This document shows, piece after piece, positions 1 through 9,000 of a stretch of 64,000 bases of DNA. The first letter of the stretch is position 1. Every line of letters starts with the position of its first letter. A model generated the notes under the pieces. It worked only from the letters and a program-made list of their open reading frames with translations, was not told the DNA's origin and made no database searches. Made by a program: the position numbers and the translations under genes. Source of the stretch: Polytrichum commune (Eukaryota; Streptophyta; Polytrichopsida; Polytrichales; Polytrichaceae); the NCBI GenBank assembly GCA_950295325.1, contig OX485805.1:7316501-7380500 (forward strand), read 5' to 3'.

Positions 1-1
1 G

Positions 2-1456
2 ATTGACAAGCGGCTACTTGAGTTGGCATCACCTCGGATTATCCTCGACTACGAAGGCAGAGCTACGCTTGCACAAGCGTTTGCCGTGGTTGAGAGATGT
101 GATCGGGCTCTCTGTCAACATGATGCCACAGACATGGTATCTTGGATGACAGAAAGTACGAAATCAAGAAGAATTGTCACAGCTACTAGTAGTTTAGCTG
201 AGACTCAACCCGTGAAGGAGCAAAGGATTTTGCATTGTTGGGGTTGTGGAGAAGCTGGTCATTCGAAAAATGATCCCAATTGTCCTAAGAAGAAGAAAAC
301 TCAGCCTTTGGGAAAATTAAAACAAAAGATAGAATCAGTAAAGGCAGGGGACAATTCTAAGAAGAGACAATTGAAATGTAACCATTGTGGTGGCACTAAT
401 CACGATGTGGATCATTGTTTCCAACTTCATCCTGAGATGCGGCCTGCCAGTTATGTCACTGGAAAGTCTCCAAGGGAGCAGAGTCTTGAGGCTAAGGTGG
501 CAGAGCTTGAGCAAAAGCTCAAATCTTCTGCATCTTTTGCTCAAATTTCTGAGCCGCATGTGGGTACTGGCACCTCGGGTTCGGACATGTATATGTTTGG
601 AGCAGCTGGAGAGGTGGTGGCGGCGGCTTCTACTCGCTCACAAACATTGGCAGATGCGGTGGCTTCCACGAGTGGTGGTAGCAACGAGGTGCTACATCCT
701 CGCCGTGCCGGACCAGCTGATCAAATTGGTCAAGCATGTTTACCTCTTTCATTTGGATTGGTAGACACCACTGTTGTTGGGGCTAAAAACCCTGTACCTT
801 TGAGAGATGGGGATTCCATCTCGAAGGATGTTACGCAGGCATTGGCATATAAAATTCTCCATATGCCAATTTTCTCGGGTTCAGAATTTATGGCTTCGGA
901 TTTCAAGCCTGCTGCAGTTTTTCATTTAGCTGGGAGAATGTTAGAAGGTAAGGTGGATTTGCCATCCCTTCAAGTATCCCAAGCTGTGGTTGACGTACCT
1001 GTGGCTGAGGAGGTGGAGGACTTAGCCAATTTGCGAGCGAGTCTTGCGGATGCGGCGATCATTGCTTTTGGTAAGCAAACTGATATTCCTCCATCATCAA
1101 TTTCAGCAGTGGATACGTCATTTTCGAATTATGCGGCGGGAGCGGCATACCTTGCAGACATTTCTGCAAGGCCTGCTCGCGAACGGCATAATTTGCAACC
1201 TGGAGTTGTACGGCTGGTGAACGACAAATCCTTGTTTGTCGTTTCACGCACGGATATGCCTACTATCCGTGCTACACCACTGAGAGTTATGATGGATTCC
1301 GGTGCTCAACCGGTTATGATTGGCAAAGGACTTGCTGACAGTCTTGGATTAACGCCAGCAAGCTTGGATCCTTGTCCATTCACTATTGTGACTTCAGTAG
1401 GGGACACTGAACGTGCAACAGGTTACACCAAGGCACCTCTATGCTACCAACTATGA
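2..1456 (+). CDS. gag with retropepsin start, 5' truncated by window edge
   Basis: The frame is open to the left edge, so the true start is outside. Gag forms the virus-like particle and binds element RNA; retropepsin matures the polyprotein. The early residues resemble the end of a gag capsid domain (RATLAQAFAVVERCDRA). Two zinc knuckles follow: one at about 235-290 spaced C-x2-C-x4-H-x6-C (slightly non-canonical) and a canonical C-x2-C-x4-H-x4-C at about 379-421. A short coiled coil (EAKVAELEQKLK) follows the second knuckle. Near the C terminus the aspartic protease motif MMDSGAQPVMIG contains the D-S-G-A catalytic triplet. The frame closes at 1456, while recognisable protease sequence continues in another frame from about 1430, so a frameshift separates the two halves of the protease. 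Confidence 0.85.
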   Translation: MDKRLLELASPRIILDYEGRATLAQAFAVVERCDRALCQHDATDMVSWMTESTKSRRIVTATSSLAETQPVKEQRILHCWGCGEAGHSKNDPNCPKKKKTQPLGKLKQKIESVKAGDNSKKRQLKCNHCGGTNHDVDHCFQLHPEMRPASYVTGKSPREQSLEAKVAELEQKLKSSASFAQISEPHVGTGTSGSDMYMFGAAGEVVAAASTRSQTLADAVASTSGGSNEVLHPRRAGPADQIGQACLPLSFGLVDTTVVGAKNPVPLRDGDSISKDVTQALAYKILHMPIFSGSEFMASDFKPAAVFHLAGRMLEGKVDLPSLQVSQAVVDVPVAEEVEDLANLRASLADAAIIAFGKQTDIPPSSISAVDTSFSNYAAGAAYLADISARPARERHNLQPGVVRLVNDKSLFVVSRTDMPTIRATPLRVMMDSGAQPVMIGKGLADSLGLTPASLDPCPFTIVTSVGDTERATGYTKAPLCYQL

Positions 1457-1706
1457 TATACTTGTTGGTCAGCAAGCTCTTTACCCACTTGGCTTTGGTT
1501 TGGATAATTGGACGGAAGAGGCATGGATTAAACCGGGATGGTCCACTGGAGATGGCAGGAAGGTATTTATTCCCGTCACATTTGCAGCCACTGCTATGAC
1601 TATGGTTGCGGAGGCAATGTTTGGTTGCAGCTGTTCAGTTGCAGATTTGCCTTGTGCTCCAGTTTTATTGGAGGAAACAATGGACTACACTTGTAATACG
1701 GCATAA
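1413..1706 (+). pseudogene. Retropepsin C-terminal part, frame-shifted from gag
   Basis: This frame continues the protease after the frameshift: TNYDILVGQQALYPLGF resembles the conserved 'D-(V/I)-(I/L)-L-G' strand at the C-terminal end of gypsy proteases. It ends at TAA (1704) and a second TAA (1710) follows one codon later, separated by CAA. It is in the same frame as the methyltransferase, which starts immediately downstream. Both TAA codons are one C-to-T change from CAA (Gln), so this could be an eroded Gln stretch linking protease to methyltransferase. No independent start is needed if it was part of a polyprotein. Confidence 0.6.
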
Positions 1707-1712
1707 CAATAA

Positions 1713-2861
1713 TTTGTAGCATCTTTTCAAATTCCTGCTCCACATTTCAAGGATCCACCTCCACCATGGCGAACTCCTAAGGAGTTATCCGACCATTGTC
1801 GACACATTGTAGCGGATTTGAAGCTTGGAGAGGCACCTCCAACTTCATCCTCATTTTCTTTTGCTCAACCCATTCGTTGGCAACCATCACCTGAAGGTAT
1901 TGTCCTTGTGGAGATCTTTGGAGGCATTGGCACAGGTTTGGCGGCAGTGTTGGAAGCTGGAATTACAGTTTGGCGATATATTCATGTGGACAATGGGTAT
2001 GCAGCCAACAGAGCCGTCCGACACCACATCCAACAATTGTTGTTGAGATACCCCGCACAATTGTCAGCCTCTGCCATTCATGGATGTTGTGGTCAACTTC
2101 CTCAAGATGTCACTATGATTAGTGATGAGGATTTGAGAAGGTTGGGCCACGTGGATTTGATTATTGCAGGATGGCCTTGTCAAGGCCATTCGCGGGCAGG
2201 AACTGGCCAAGGATTGGATGATCCTAGGTCTAGTTTGTTTGCGGATTTGATGCGATTGACGCAATGGTGGTTTACCCACCAATCAACTTCGCCAGGGTAC
2301 ATTTTCGAAAATGTACCATTATTGGGTGATACCCGGTACAAAGTGGTGAAGGATGGTGAGTACATTAACCAAATTCTGGGTACTCCAACATTTCTAGATG
2401 CTGCATCTTTGGGATCCTTTGCTCATCGGCCTCGTTGGTTTTGGACCAACTTGGTATCACCTCGGGTTTCAGCGGCGATTTCCCGCATTCCCCGCCTTAT
2501 GGATCGCAAGGTGGATGACATTTTAGATGATCATCGTGTTTCCTTGGCAGTTACCCAGGATGACACCTTGCCATTTGCATTAATTAACAAGGTGGGAATT
2601 CCGAGAGGTGCACTACTTACTTTTGTGACATATCCACAGTCTTTTGCATTTCGATCTCGTGGACCTGGCATGGTTTGGGATTCAAAATCCCAAACTTATG
2701 AGGAGCCTACGGCAGATGAGCGGGAACGCGCCATGGGTTTTCTTACAGGTACCACGGCTGCTCACGGGCTTCAGGAAGGTCAGAGACGTTTCCTATTGGG
2801 GCAAGCTATGGATCTTAATAGCATTGTGTGGATAATTGGAATTTGTCTTGCTGCTCAATAA
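1713..2861 (+). CDS. Cytosine-5 DNA methyltransferase domain inside the retrotransposon
   Basis: A domain of about 350 residues carries the C5-methyltransferase motifs in canonical, non-permuted order. Motif I is FGGIGTG (about 1917-1937). Motif IV is GWPCQGHSRAG, with the catalytic Cys codon at 2178. Motif VI is ENV (2307). A motif VIII-like RPRWFWTN lies near 2430, and IX/X-like ERERAMGF and LLGQAMDLNS are near the end. The short target-recognition region resembles DNMT3-type more than DNMT1/CMT enzymes, although PCQ differs from the PCN usual in DNMT3. Canonical order excludes the rearranged plant DRM class. All key residues are present, so the domain could be active. It shares the frame of RT and lies between protease and RT. 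There is no good ATG near the N terminus, consistent with expression as part of a polyprotein. Family: high confidence; subfamily: uncertain. Confidence 0.88.
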   Translation, partial: FVASFQIPAPHFKDPPPPWRTPKELSDHCRHIVADLKLGEAPPTSSSFSFAQPIRWQPSPEGIVLVEIFGGIGTGLAAVLEAGITVWRYIHVDNGYAANRAVRHHIQQLLLRYPAQLSASAIHGCCGQLPQDVTMISDEDLRRLGHVDLIIAGWPCQGHSRAGTGQGLDDPRSSLFADLMRLTQWWFTHQSTSPGYIFENVPLLGDTRYKVVKDGEYINQILGTPTFLDAASLGSFAHRPRWFWTNLVSPRVSAAISRIPRLMDRKVDDILDDHRVSLAVTQDDTLPFALINKVGIPRGALLTFVTYPQSFAFRSRGPGMVWDSKSQTYEEPTADERERAMGFLTGTTAAHGLQEGQRRFLLGQAMDLNSIVWIIGICLAAQ

Positions 2862-3200
2862 CGTATGGATGACCAATTGCTTACTCTGAGGGCAGAGAAC
2901 AATGGTCAGGGGGCAATGGAGCCGCAATCCAAGGATCACATTGAGGTCAATGACACCGAGGGATTATTTCCTTTGAAACTTCATGTTGCAGAAGAGCTTC
3001 GAGCCCAACGTGTTTTTTCGGCTTTGGACCAAGAGTTTGGGAAGTTGGAGGCCCATAAAATGTTTCTACTTCTATTTCTTGGTGATACTTCATATGTGGG
3101 TAGCTATTTAGCTACACAAACTAATTGTAGTGGAGAGGATACGCATTTGGATTCAAGTACAGATGATGGGGGCAAAGGTGTTGCCCTCTCCACGGACTAG
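2862..3200 (+). CDS. Linker segment between methyltransferase and reverse transcriptase
   Basis: An open stretch of about 110 codons lies in frame with both the methyltransferase and the RT, bounded by TAA (2859) and TAG (3198). It begins near MDDQLLTLRAENNG and is acidic towards the C terminus. I recognise no domain. Its preservation in the same frame as both neighbours supports a single ancestral polyprotein. It could be a tether, a degenerate target-recognition extension, or an RT N-terminal extension. Confidence 0.5.
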   Translation, partial: RMDDQLLTLRAENNGQGAMEPQSKDHIEVNDTEGLFPLKLHVAEELRAQRVFSALDQEFGKLEAHKMFLLLFLGDTSYVGSYLATQTNCSGEDTHLDSSTDDGGKGVALSTD

Positions 3201-6200
3201 CAATCACAGGCTGTGCTGGCACCAAGTGGCAATCCTTCTATGAAGAAGGAAACCACGGAGTTTGACGATTGGCCAATTGAAGTGGGGCCAAAGCTTACTG
3301 GTGCCGAAGCACGAAAGGTACGGGCATTTATTCGCTCTTACCGTAATTGTTTTGCCTTTAGTCTTCATGATCTTGAAGGATATAAAGGTAAACATGTTCG
3401 TATTCAACTTGAGGACGACCACCCTATTTTCAGACGGCCGTACAGACTTAGTACATCTGACAGGTTGGGTGTTCAAACTCGATGTCAAGAGTTATTGGCA
3501 GCGGAATTGATTGAACTCTCCAATGGAGAGTATGCTTGTGCCACGGTTATGCCGTCAAAGAAGGATATCTTTGGCAACTGGACGGAAAAACGGATGTGTG
3601 GTGATTATCGTCCAGTCAACCGCAAGACCAAGTCGGATCGATATCCAATGCCGATGCCGGAGGAGTTGTTTGATGCACTGGGATTTTCTAGAATCTTCAG
3701 CACTCTGGATTTGAGGTCTGGTTATCACCAATTATCTTTGTTGTTAGGTGATCGGGTGAAGACCGCATTTTGGGGAATTGATAAAGATGGCAATGATCAA
3801 CTTTATCATTGGAAATTTTTGCCATTTGGTCTCAAGAATGCACCAGCTGAATTTCAGCGGGTGATGGACCAATTATTGGCTGGTTTGTCGTTTGCTAGAT
3901 GTTACATTGATGATGTTATCATCTTTAGTAATAGTCCACAAGATCATGTGAGACATTTGCAAGCGGTATTTGAACGACTTCAACGGTGGGGACTCCGTTT
4001 ACATCATGGAAAATGTAAGTTTTTCCATGATCAATTGCCCTATTTAGGCCACATGATTGTTCATGGCGGTCTTGGTGTGCAACAGGCGAAGGTGGATGCT
4101 TTGCACAAAATTCCCGCACCTAGTGATGTACCACGGCTTCGTGCATTTCTAGGATTGGCAAATTATTATAGGAGGTTTGTCAAAAACTTTAGTTTGATTG
4201 CCAAACCTCTTACCATTCTCACGGGGAAAGACCAACCATGGATTTGGAGTCGGGAACAACAACATGCATTTGATACATTGAAGCAGAGGCTCGGTTCAGC
4301 GCCAGTGCTTCGACGCCCGGATGTGTCTAGAGCTTTTCAATTGCACACGGATTGGAGTGCAGTGGGATTGGGAGCGGTATTGACACAGAAAGATGAAGAA
4401 GGAAAGGAATATGTGGTGGCTTATGCATCTAGAAGCAATAATAGTGCTGAATCTAATTATTCTTCTTATGAAGGCGAGGCCTTGGCGGCCGTTTGGGCCA
4501 TTGCACATTTTCGACCTTATTTGTATGGGCAAAAGTTTACTTTGGTGACTGATCATCAGCCTTTAAAATGGCTTATGGAATCAGATAAGCTCACCGGGAA
4601 ACTTGCTAGGTGGGCATTGTTACTTCAGGAATATGATTTTGAAGTTGTTCACCGAGCAAGAATTGCCAACTTGGATGCAGACGGATTGTCTCGCAATCCA
4701 AGTCTTTCAGATGAGGATTTAACTGGAGCCAGGTGGCATGGAGATTGTGATCGTGAGGCAGTGCCGGGTTGGCATGCTGCCACATATCTCACAATGATGT
4801 CGGGATTGGCTGCTGAGATCCTTGTGGAAGAACAAGATGAGGAGGTTGATAAATCTCTCGTTGTTAGTGATGTGATGGAAGACCAGGCGGTCTTGCACAA
4901 ACTTCAACAAGGGATATTTCCTCTTGGACTATCTGCTATGGAGCGAGATAGAGTTAGTCACCGGATAACAAGGTTTCGTTGGGCAAACAGCTTGTTATTT
5001 CGTGTGTGGCCAAACGGAACGAGGCGCATCGTTCCAAGGCCAGATCAAAGAGCTTCTTTGGTGCGGCAAGTGCACGAGGAGCTTGGACATTTTGGAGTGC
5101 GAAGGACGCACTCTATGTTGCGCAACCAATATTGGTGGACTGGTATGTATCAACAGGTTGCCACTTATATTTCTAGGTGTGAAGTATGTGACCGGGTCAG
5201 GTCAAGTTTTAATACTTTATCACCTCAACTTCAGTCTTTACCTATTATGGGCTTGGGATATCGTTGGTCTTTGGATTTTGCCGGACCGCTTACTATCACT
5301 CCACGAGGGGCAAAGTATGTACTTGTGATGGTGGAGCATTTTAGTAAGTGGATTGAACTCGTGGCTCTTCCGCAAAATTCCTCAGAATTGGCGGCTATGG
5401 CATTTCTTGATCGAGTTTTGGCACGGTTTGGAGCACCTGCAGAGGTGTTGACGGATCAAGGGAGAGAATTTTTTGGATCTTTCGAAGCTTTGTGTACCAA
5501 GGCTTTGATTGATCATCGGACAACTTCCAGAGATCACCCTGAGGCAGATGGCTTAGCTGAACGAGTTGTTCAGACGGTTAAGCGCGGTTTGCAGAAGTAT
5601 GGATTGCTTCATGGCAACCATCGCGATTGGGACTTGATGTTACCATGGATAGCAATGGGTTATCGTTTCAACAGGCAAGCATCTTTGGCATCCTATAGTC
5701 CTTACCAACTCTTGTATGGACGGGAACCAATTTTATCTAGCTCGGTGCGAGAGAAATTGGCTCCCGTGGTAAACTTGGATGATCCAGATGTTTGGGCTCA
5801 ATGTCTTCATGACCGAGCAGCGTTCTTCCAAAAGGCCATGCCTATGGCTATGGATAACTTAAATATTGCTCAACATCGTGATACATTACGGTATGCCCGG
5901 ATCCGCAGTGGAGCTTATCGACCTCAGGTTCGTAGATTTTCCAAAGGGAATTATGTTTACTTGCAACGGGAGGCGCCTACGACATTGGATGTCAAGGCTG
6001 GGCGCACGATTTTGCGGGTAAAAGATGTCTTGCCAAGTGGTATATTATTGCTTGAAGGCAAGGATGGACGGGAATGTTGTGAGCATTCAAAGAATTGTGC
6101 TCCATGTCACCTTCCCATCGACGGCTCTGTGCATCCCGAGTTGGCGGTTGTACCACAGGGTCTGCCTTGTTATGTTTGTGGAGAGAAGAAAGGAGCTGCA

Positions 6201-6344
6201 ACAATGTTATTGTGCGACCAATGTCAACGTGGATGGCACATGGCATGTTTGACACCTCCCCTTTTGACTCTTCCTTCTGGCAACTGGGTTTGTCCTCGTT
6301 GTCGGAAAGCTTCTCATTCCGTGGCCGTTAATGGTCATGATTGA
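3201..6344 (+). CDS. gypsy pol: reverse transcriptase, RNase H, integrase and C-terminal PHD finger
   Basis: A continuous frame of more than 1,040 codons ends with TGA. RT has KRMCGDYRPVN, the FSTLDLRSGYHQ block, LPFGLKNAPAEFQR and the catalytic YIDD (3903-3914). RNase H shows HTDWS, YEGEALA and TDHQPLKW with their acidic residues. The integrase HHCC zinc site spans HEELGHFG...CEVCDRV. The core DDE residues sit in SLDFAG, LTDQGREFFG and GLAERVVQ. A GPY/F-like C-terminal domain follows. The last about 50 residues are a PHD finger (about 6159-6306): CYVCG, LLCDQC, GWHMAC, GNWVCPRC give Cys4-His-Cys3. Chromoviruses carry a chromodomain at this position; a PHD finger would be a different histone-tail reader, with a likely role in choosing integration sites (inference). 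All catalytic residues appear intact. Confidence 0.93.
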   Translation, partial: QSQAVLAPSGNPSMKKETTEFDDWPIEVGPKLTGAEARKVRAFIRSYRNCFAFSLHDLEGYKGKHVRIQLEDDHPIFRRPYRLSTSDRLGVQTRCQELLAAELIELSNGEYACATVMPSKKDIFGNWTEKRMCGDYRPVNRKTKSDRYPMPMPEELFDALGFSRIFSTLDLRSGYHQLSLLLGDRVKTAFWGIDKDGNDQLYHWKFLPFGLKNAPAEFQRVMDQLLAGLSFARCYIDDVIIFSNSPQDHVRHLQAVFERLQRWGLRLHHGKCKFFHDQLPYLGHMIVHGGLGVQQAKVDALHKIPAPSDVPRLRAFLGLANYYRRFVKNFSLIAKPLTILTGKDQPWIWSREQQHAFDTLKQRLGSAPVLRRPDVSRAFQLHTDWSAVGLGAVLTQKDEEGKEYVVAYASRSNNSAESNYSSYEGEALAAVWAIAHFRPYLYGQKFTLVTDHQPLKWLMESDKLTGKLARWALLLQEYDFEVVHRARIANLDADGLSRNPSLSDEDLTGARWHGDCDREAVPGWHAATYLTMMSGLAAEILVEEQDEEVDKSLVVSDVMEDQAVLHKLQQGIFPLGLSAMERDRVSHRITRFRWANSLLFRVWPNGTRRIVPRPDQRASLVRQVHEELGHFGVRRTHSMLRNQYWWTGMYQQVATYISRCEVCDRVRSSFNTLSPQLQSLPIMGLGYRWSLDFAGPLTITPRGAKYVLVMVEHFSKWIELVALPQNSSELAAMAFLDRVLARFGAPAEVLTDQGREFFGSFEALCTKALIDHRTTSRDHPEADGLAERVVQTVKRGLQKYGLLHGNHRDWDLMLPWIAMGYRFNRQASLASYSPYQLLYGREPILSSSVREKLAPVVNLDDPDVWAQCLHDRAAFFQKAMPMAMDNLNIAQHRDTLRYARIRSGAYRPQVRRFSKGNYVYLQREAPTTLDVKAGRTILRVKDVLPSGILLLEGKDGRECCEHSKNCAPCHLPIDGSVHPELAVVPQGLPCYVCGEKKGAATMLLCDQCQRGWHMACLTPPLLTLPSGNWVCPRCRKASHSVAVNGHD

Positions 6345-6884
6345 GAATTTTGTGGATGTTTACCACATGTTTTAGTGGTGAAGTTGTTATTTAGTTGGTT
6401 GGAAATTTTATGGAATTAAGATCACATTGAAAGAGTTATCCAAGAATTCAACATTAATTGTTGAAGGCGATTAAGGATGGGGCTCACATTGCACCCAGCC
6501 TACAGTTCTTGGATTATTTTGTCAATCACGAGTTTAATTCCTTCGATTACTACTACCCAATTAAATATGTATAGATGTAGCAACAACTTCATCATGTTCA
6601 ACATCTCTACCGATGAGTGTGTTTGTTCCTAGCCGATTGGAGGGGCTCGTTATCTGCTAGTGGAAGCACTTGAAGAGGTGGTTGTTTAGCATTTTAGTTT
6701 GCTATTTTATTTTGCTAATTGATGTTGACAACGACACTCGATCTGTTGTGTTTAACGATCTTAGTTTACACGACATGCATCTTAGGCCCATAATTTTGTC
6801 CTTCATTGAATGTGTCCATGTGAGTGGATCATAGATTAATATTTGAATCAAATTGTGTTGCTCAAATCGACTATATAGAATAAT
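6345..6884. other. Non-coding flank downstream of the retrotransposon
   Basis: This is AT-rich sequence without a convincing ORF. It probably contains the element's 3' untranslated region and part of its 3' LTR, but no copy of the 5' LTR is in the window for comparison. Purine-rich runs that could be polypurine tracts lie near 6472-6482 and 6671-6680; neither is followed by a clear TG..CA LTR that I can delimit. Confidence 0.3.
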
Positions 6885-7040
6885 AGCCCACTCACACTTA
6901 CTGGTGCGGGCCACTAGTGAATGATGAGTACTAGCAGTTGTTACATCCAGTGGCTCTCACTGGCTAAACCAACTCTAACAATGACCCCTGCTAGTAGGAA
7001 CCTTTCAGTGGTGGCCCACACCAGTAACTGTGAATGGGCT
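6885..7040. repeat. MITE-like element with about 35-bp terminal inverted repeats
   Basis: The left end AGCCCACTCACACTTACTGG and the right end, read on the minus strand as AGCCCATTCACAGTTACTGG, match at 18 of 20 positions. Similarity continues inward through GTGCGGGCCACTAGTGA against GTGTGGGCCACCACTGA. The unit is about 156 bp and has no ORF. A clean target-site duplication is not visible, so the superfamily is not assigned. Confidence 0.65.
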
Positions 7041-8239
7041 CTAAGACTGTTGCTAGCAGTCCAAGTTCCATCTTATTAGTCTATGTGGAAGTCTATTATA
7101 TGTCAAGTGCCACACAAAAGGCAAGAATACAATGAAGGTGTGTTAAAAAAAAGTTTTGGACAATGTTAATTATAATGCAACAATTACAAGGGATTGTCAT
7201 TGTGTTTTTAAATATAATCATATATTTCATTAATATATTTTATCAAAGCAATACTATACAACATCAAACTGTTCAAAAGTGTATAGAGTCATAATTTGAC
7301 CACAATAATATGTACTGCTTGAATTTATGTTGTCATTTCATAAAGCACACATATCGTGATCAACGTTCCTTCATCAACCAAAAGTTCAAATCTTGAAACC
7401 ATCAGTGTCAATCAAAATGACATTATATTGTGAGACAAATTCCAATCCAATATTTATTGCTATCATTTTACCATATTTTGTCACCCACTTCCAATGCTCT
7501 TGATAAACTAAGGAACAAATTATTCTAACCAATCACAATTTAAATTGTTGGGGCAAAGCTTCATGTGCTTAGCATCTTGTTTTAATAATAATATTAGGGT
7601 CGCTTCACACACGAGACTTGAGGTGCATGAGCATTACATTCTAACATCCATCATTGATCGAAAAGGCTGAGACTGTCCAAGTTTACTTCACACAAGAAGG
7701 TGAAGGTCTAAGGGTCCTAAGAAATTATCATGGATGAAAAGTCTACATGGCATACTTTAAATAATGTTTCATGGTTTGCCGGATTTAGCATCAGGCCTGC
7801 CTCCAAGAGACAGGCATGACACAAATTATGGTTGACCATCGAGGGCCCTCACAATTCACTATCATGGCCCTTGGCTGATGTATGCACTGGGCCTTAGTTA
7901 TAGGAATACAATATAAATGTTACAACTATTTCTGAACAAACCTAGGAGCCAACTTGTTTTCTAATGTACATAAATAACAATCTTGAATGAATCTTTGGTA
8001 ACTTTGATTGTGTGATCATCATTATCATTTGGAATGCATACACATAACTTACAATGCTCCTTTTTGACGGGTCCACCTTCTTTTCATGTGACATGTTGTT
8101 TCTTCTTTTGCCTTTCAATGTGACTAACAACATCAAAAACTACCTTTCAAATGACATGTTGTTAAAATCTTAATCTATCACACAAAATTGAACATCAAAT
8201 CATATTTTTTTCAAAAAGATAAATGTAGTGAACTATGAA
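7041..8239. other. Gene-poor AT-rich stretch
   Basis: I see no gene here. Frames are short and lack recognisable motifs. It may be old transposon sequence. Confidence 0.4.
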
Positions 8240-9000
8240 CTTCTTACAATGTTTGGTCCAAACTAAGAATTCTCCGAGACCTCATGTTGCACCATAACTC
8301 AAATATTGCCCTCCAATCCATATTCTCCAACTTTATCCCGCATAATGATACTCACATCAAAGCATCCAAAGTGTCCAACTTCAATGAAGCTCGCAAGTGG
8401 TCTTTGATAGGATATTGTTAAGTTTCATGAGATGTGGCCAATTGGTATACCACTCATTAATGGCCCCACAAAATTGCCATGCTGCATACACAAATTTATA
8501 TTCACATTCATGCCTCAAAGTTTCGTCAACCTTGAGCAACTCAGCTATACTTTCATCACTTTCAACCGCCATCAATCTCTCCAACCATGGCTCTCCAATC
8601 TTTCATGAATGAACTTCTTCATCACTTGGATAATACTTTGAACTTAAAAGTTTTGACGCGTTGAAAACAAATAGAACATTAAAAAAATCTCATTCAAGCT
8701 ATCCACATTTGTTTGCTCATACATGAAAGTAATAGAAACCAAACTAGTTGGAGGAAAATGAAGAGCCTCCCATCTACCACCACGATTTGTAATCATGTCT
8801 TATCTTGTGGTCACGTAGGGATGAATTATGGATATTTTTGCAACCTACTCTCAAACTCCCATGGTGAGTTAACACCAAATTCCTCACATGGAAAGCATTT
8901 CATAGAACCATGTGTAGGCCCACCACGTGGTCTTATATGTACAAGTCATTTCCTACCAATTTTCTAAGATGATCTAAACTTCCTTTCATATATTCGTGCT
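8240..9000 (-). pseudogene. Eroded hAT transposase relic
   Basis: On the minus strand, the segment around 8381-8584 reads AWQFCGAINEWYTNWPHLMK. This aligns by eye with AWVFCGNDREFMINWPTMMS in the better preserved hAT transposase at 13.9-16.2 kb. Further right (about 8840-8960, the N-terminal side) MKCFPCEEFG resembles that protein's zinc-finger block MKCEACEEFK. The two blocks are much closer together than in the intact frame, and there are stops and frame changes, so the relic has lost most of its middle. It belongs to the same family as the 13.7-19.8 kb element but is far older. Confidence 0.55.

Larger units (their letters stand above)
1..6344 (+). mobile_element. Ty3/gypsy-like LTR retrotransposon carrying a DNA methyltransferase (5' part outside window)
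   Basis: The coding part of a retrotransposon runs in the order gag (two CCHC knuckles), retropepsin, cytosine-5 methyltransferase, linker, reverse transcriptase, RNase H, integrase, PHD finger. RT before integrase is the gypsy order. The protease tail, methyltransferase, linker and RT-to-PHD parts all lie in one reading frame, interrupted only by four TAA/TAG codons (1704, 1710, 2859, 3198); gag is in another frame and a frameshift falls near 1413-1456. This suggests an ancestral single gag-pol polyprotein of roughly 2,100 codons. The 5' LTR and start of gag are outside the window. I could not identify the 3' LTR after 6344; purine-rich candidates near 6472 and 6671 are not convincing. This copy is probably not autonomous because of the stops and frameshift. 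Confidence 0.9.

Noticed and set aside
6471..6720. Possible 3' LTR start of the first retrotransposon after a purine run
   Set aside because: Without the 5' LTR in the window no direct repeat can be shown, and the candidates do not start with a clear TG.
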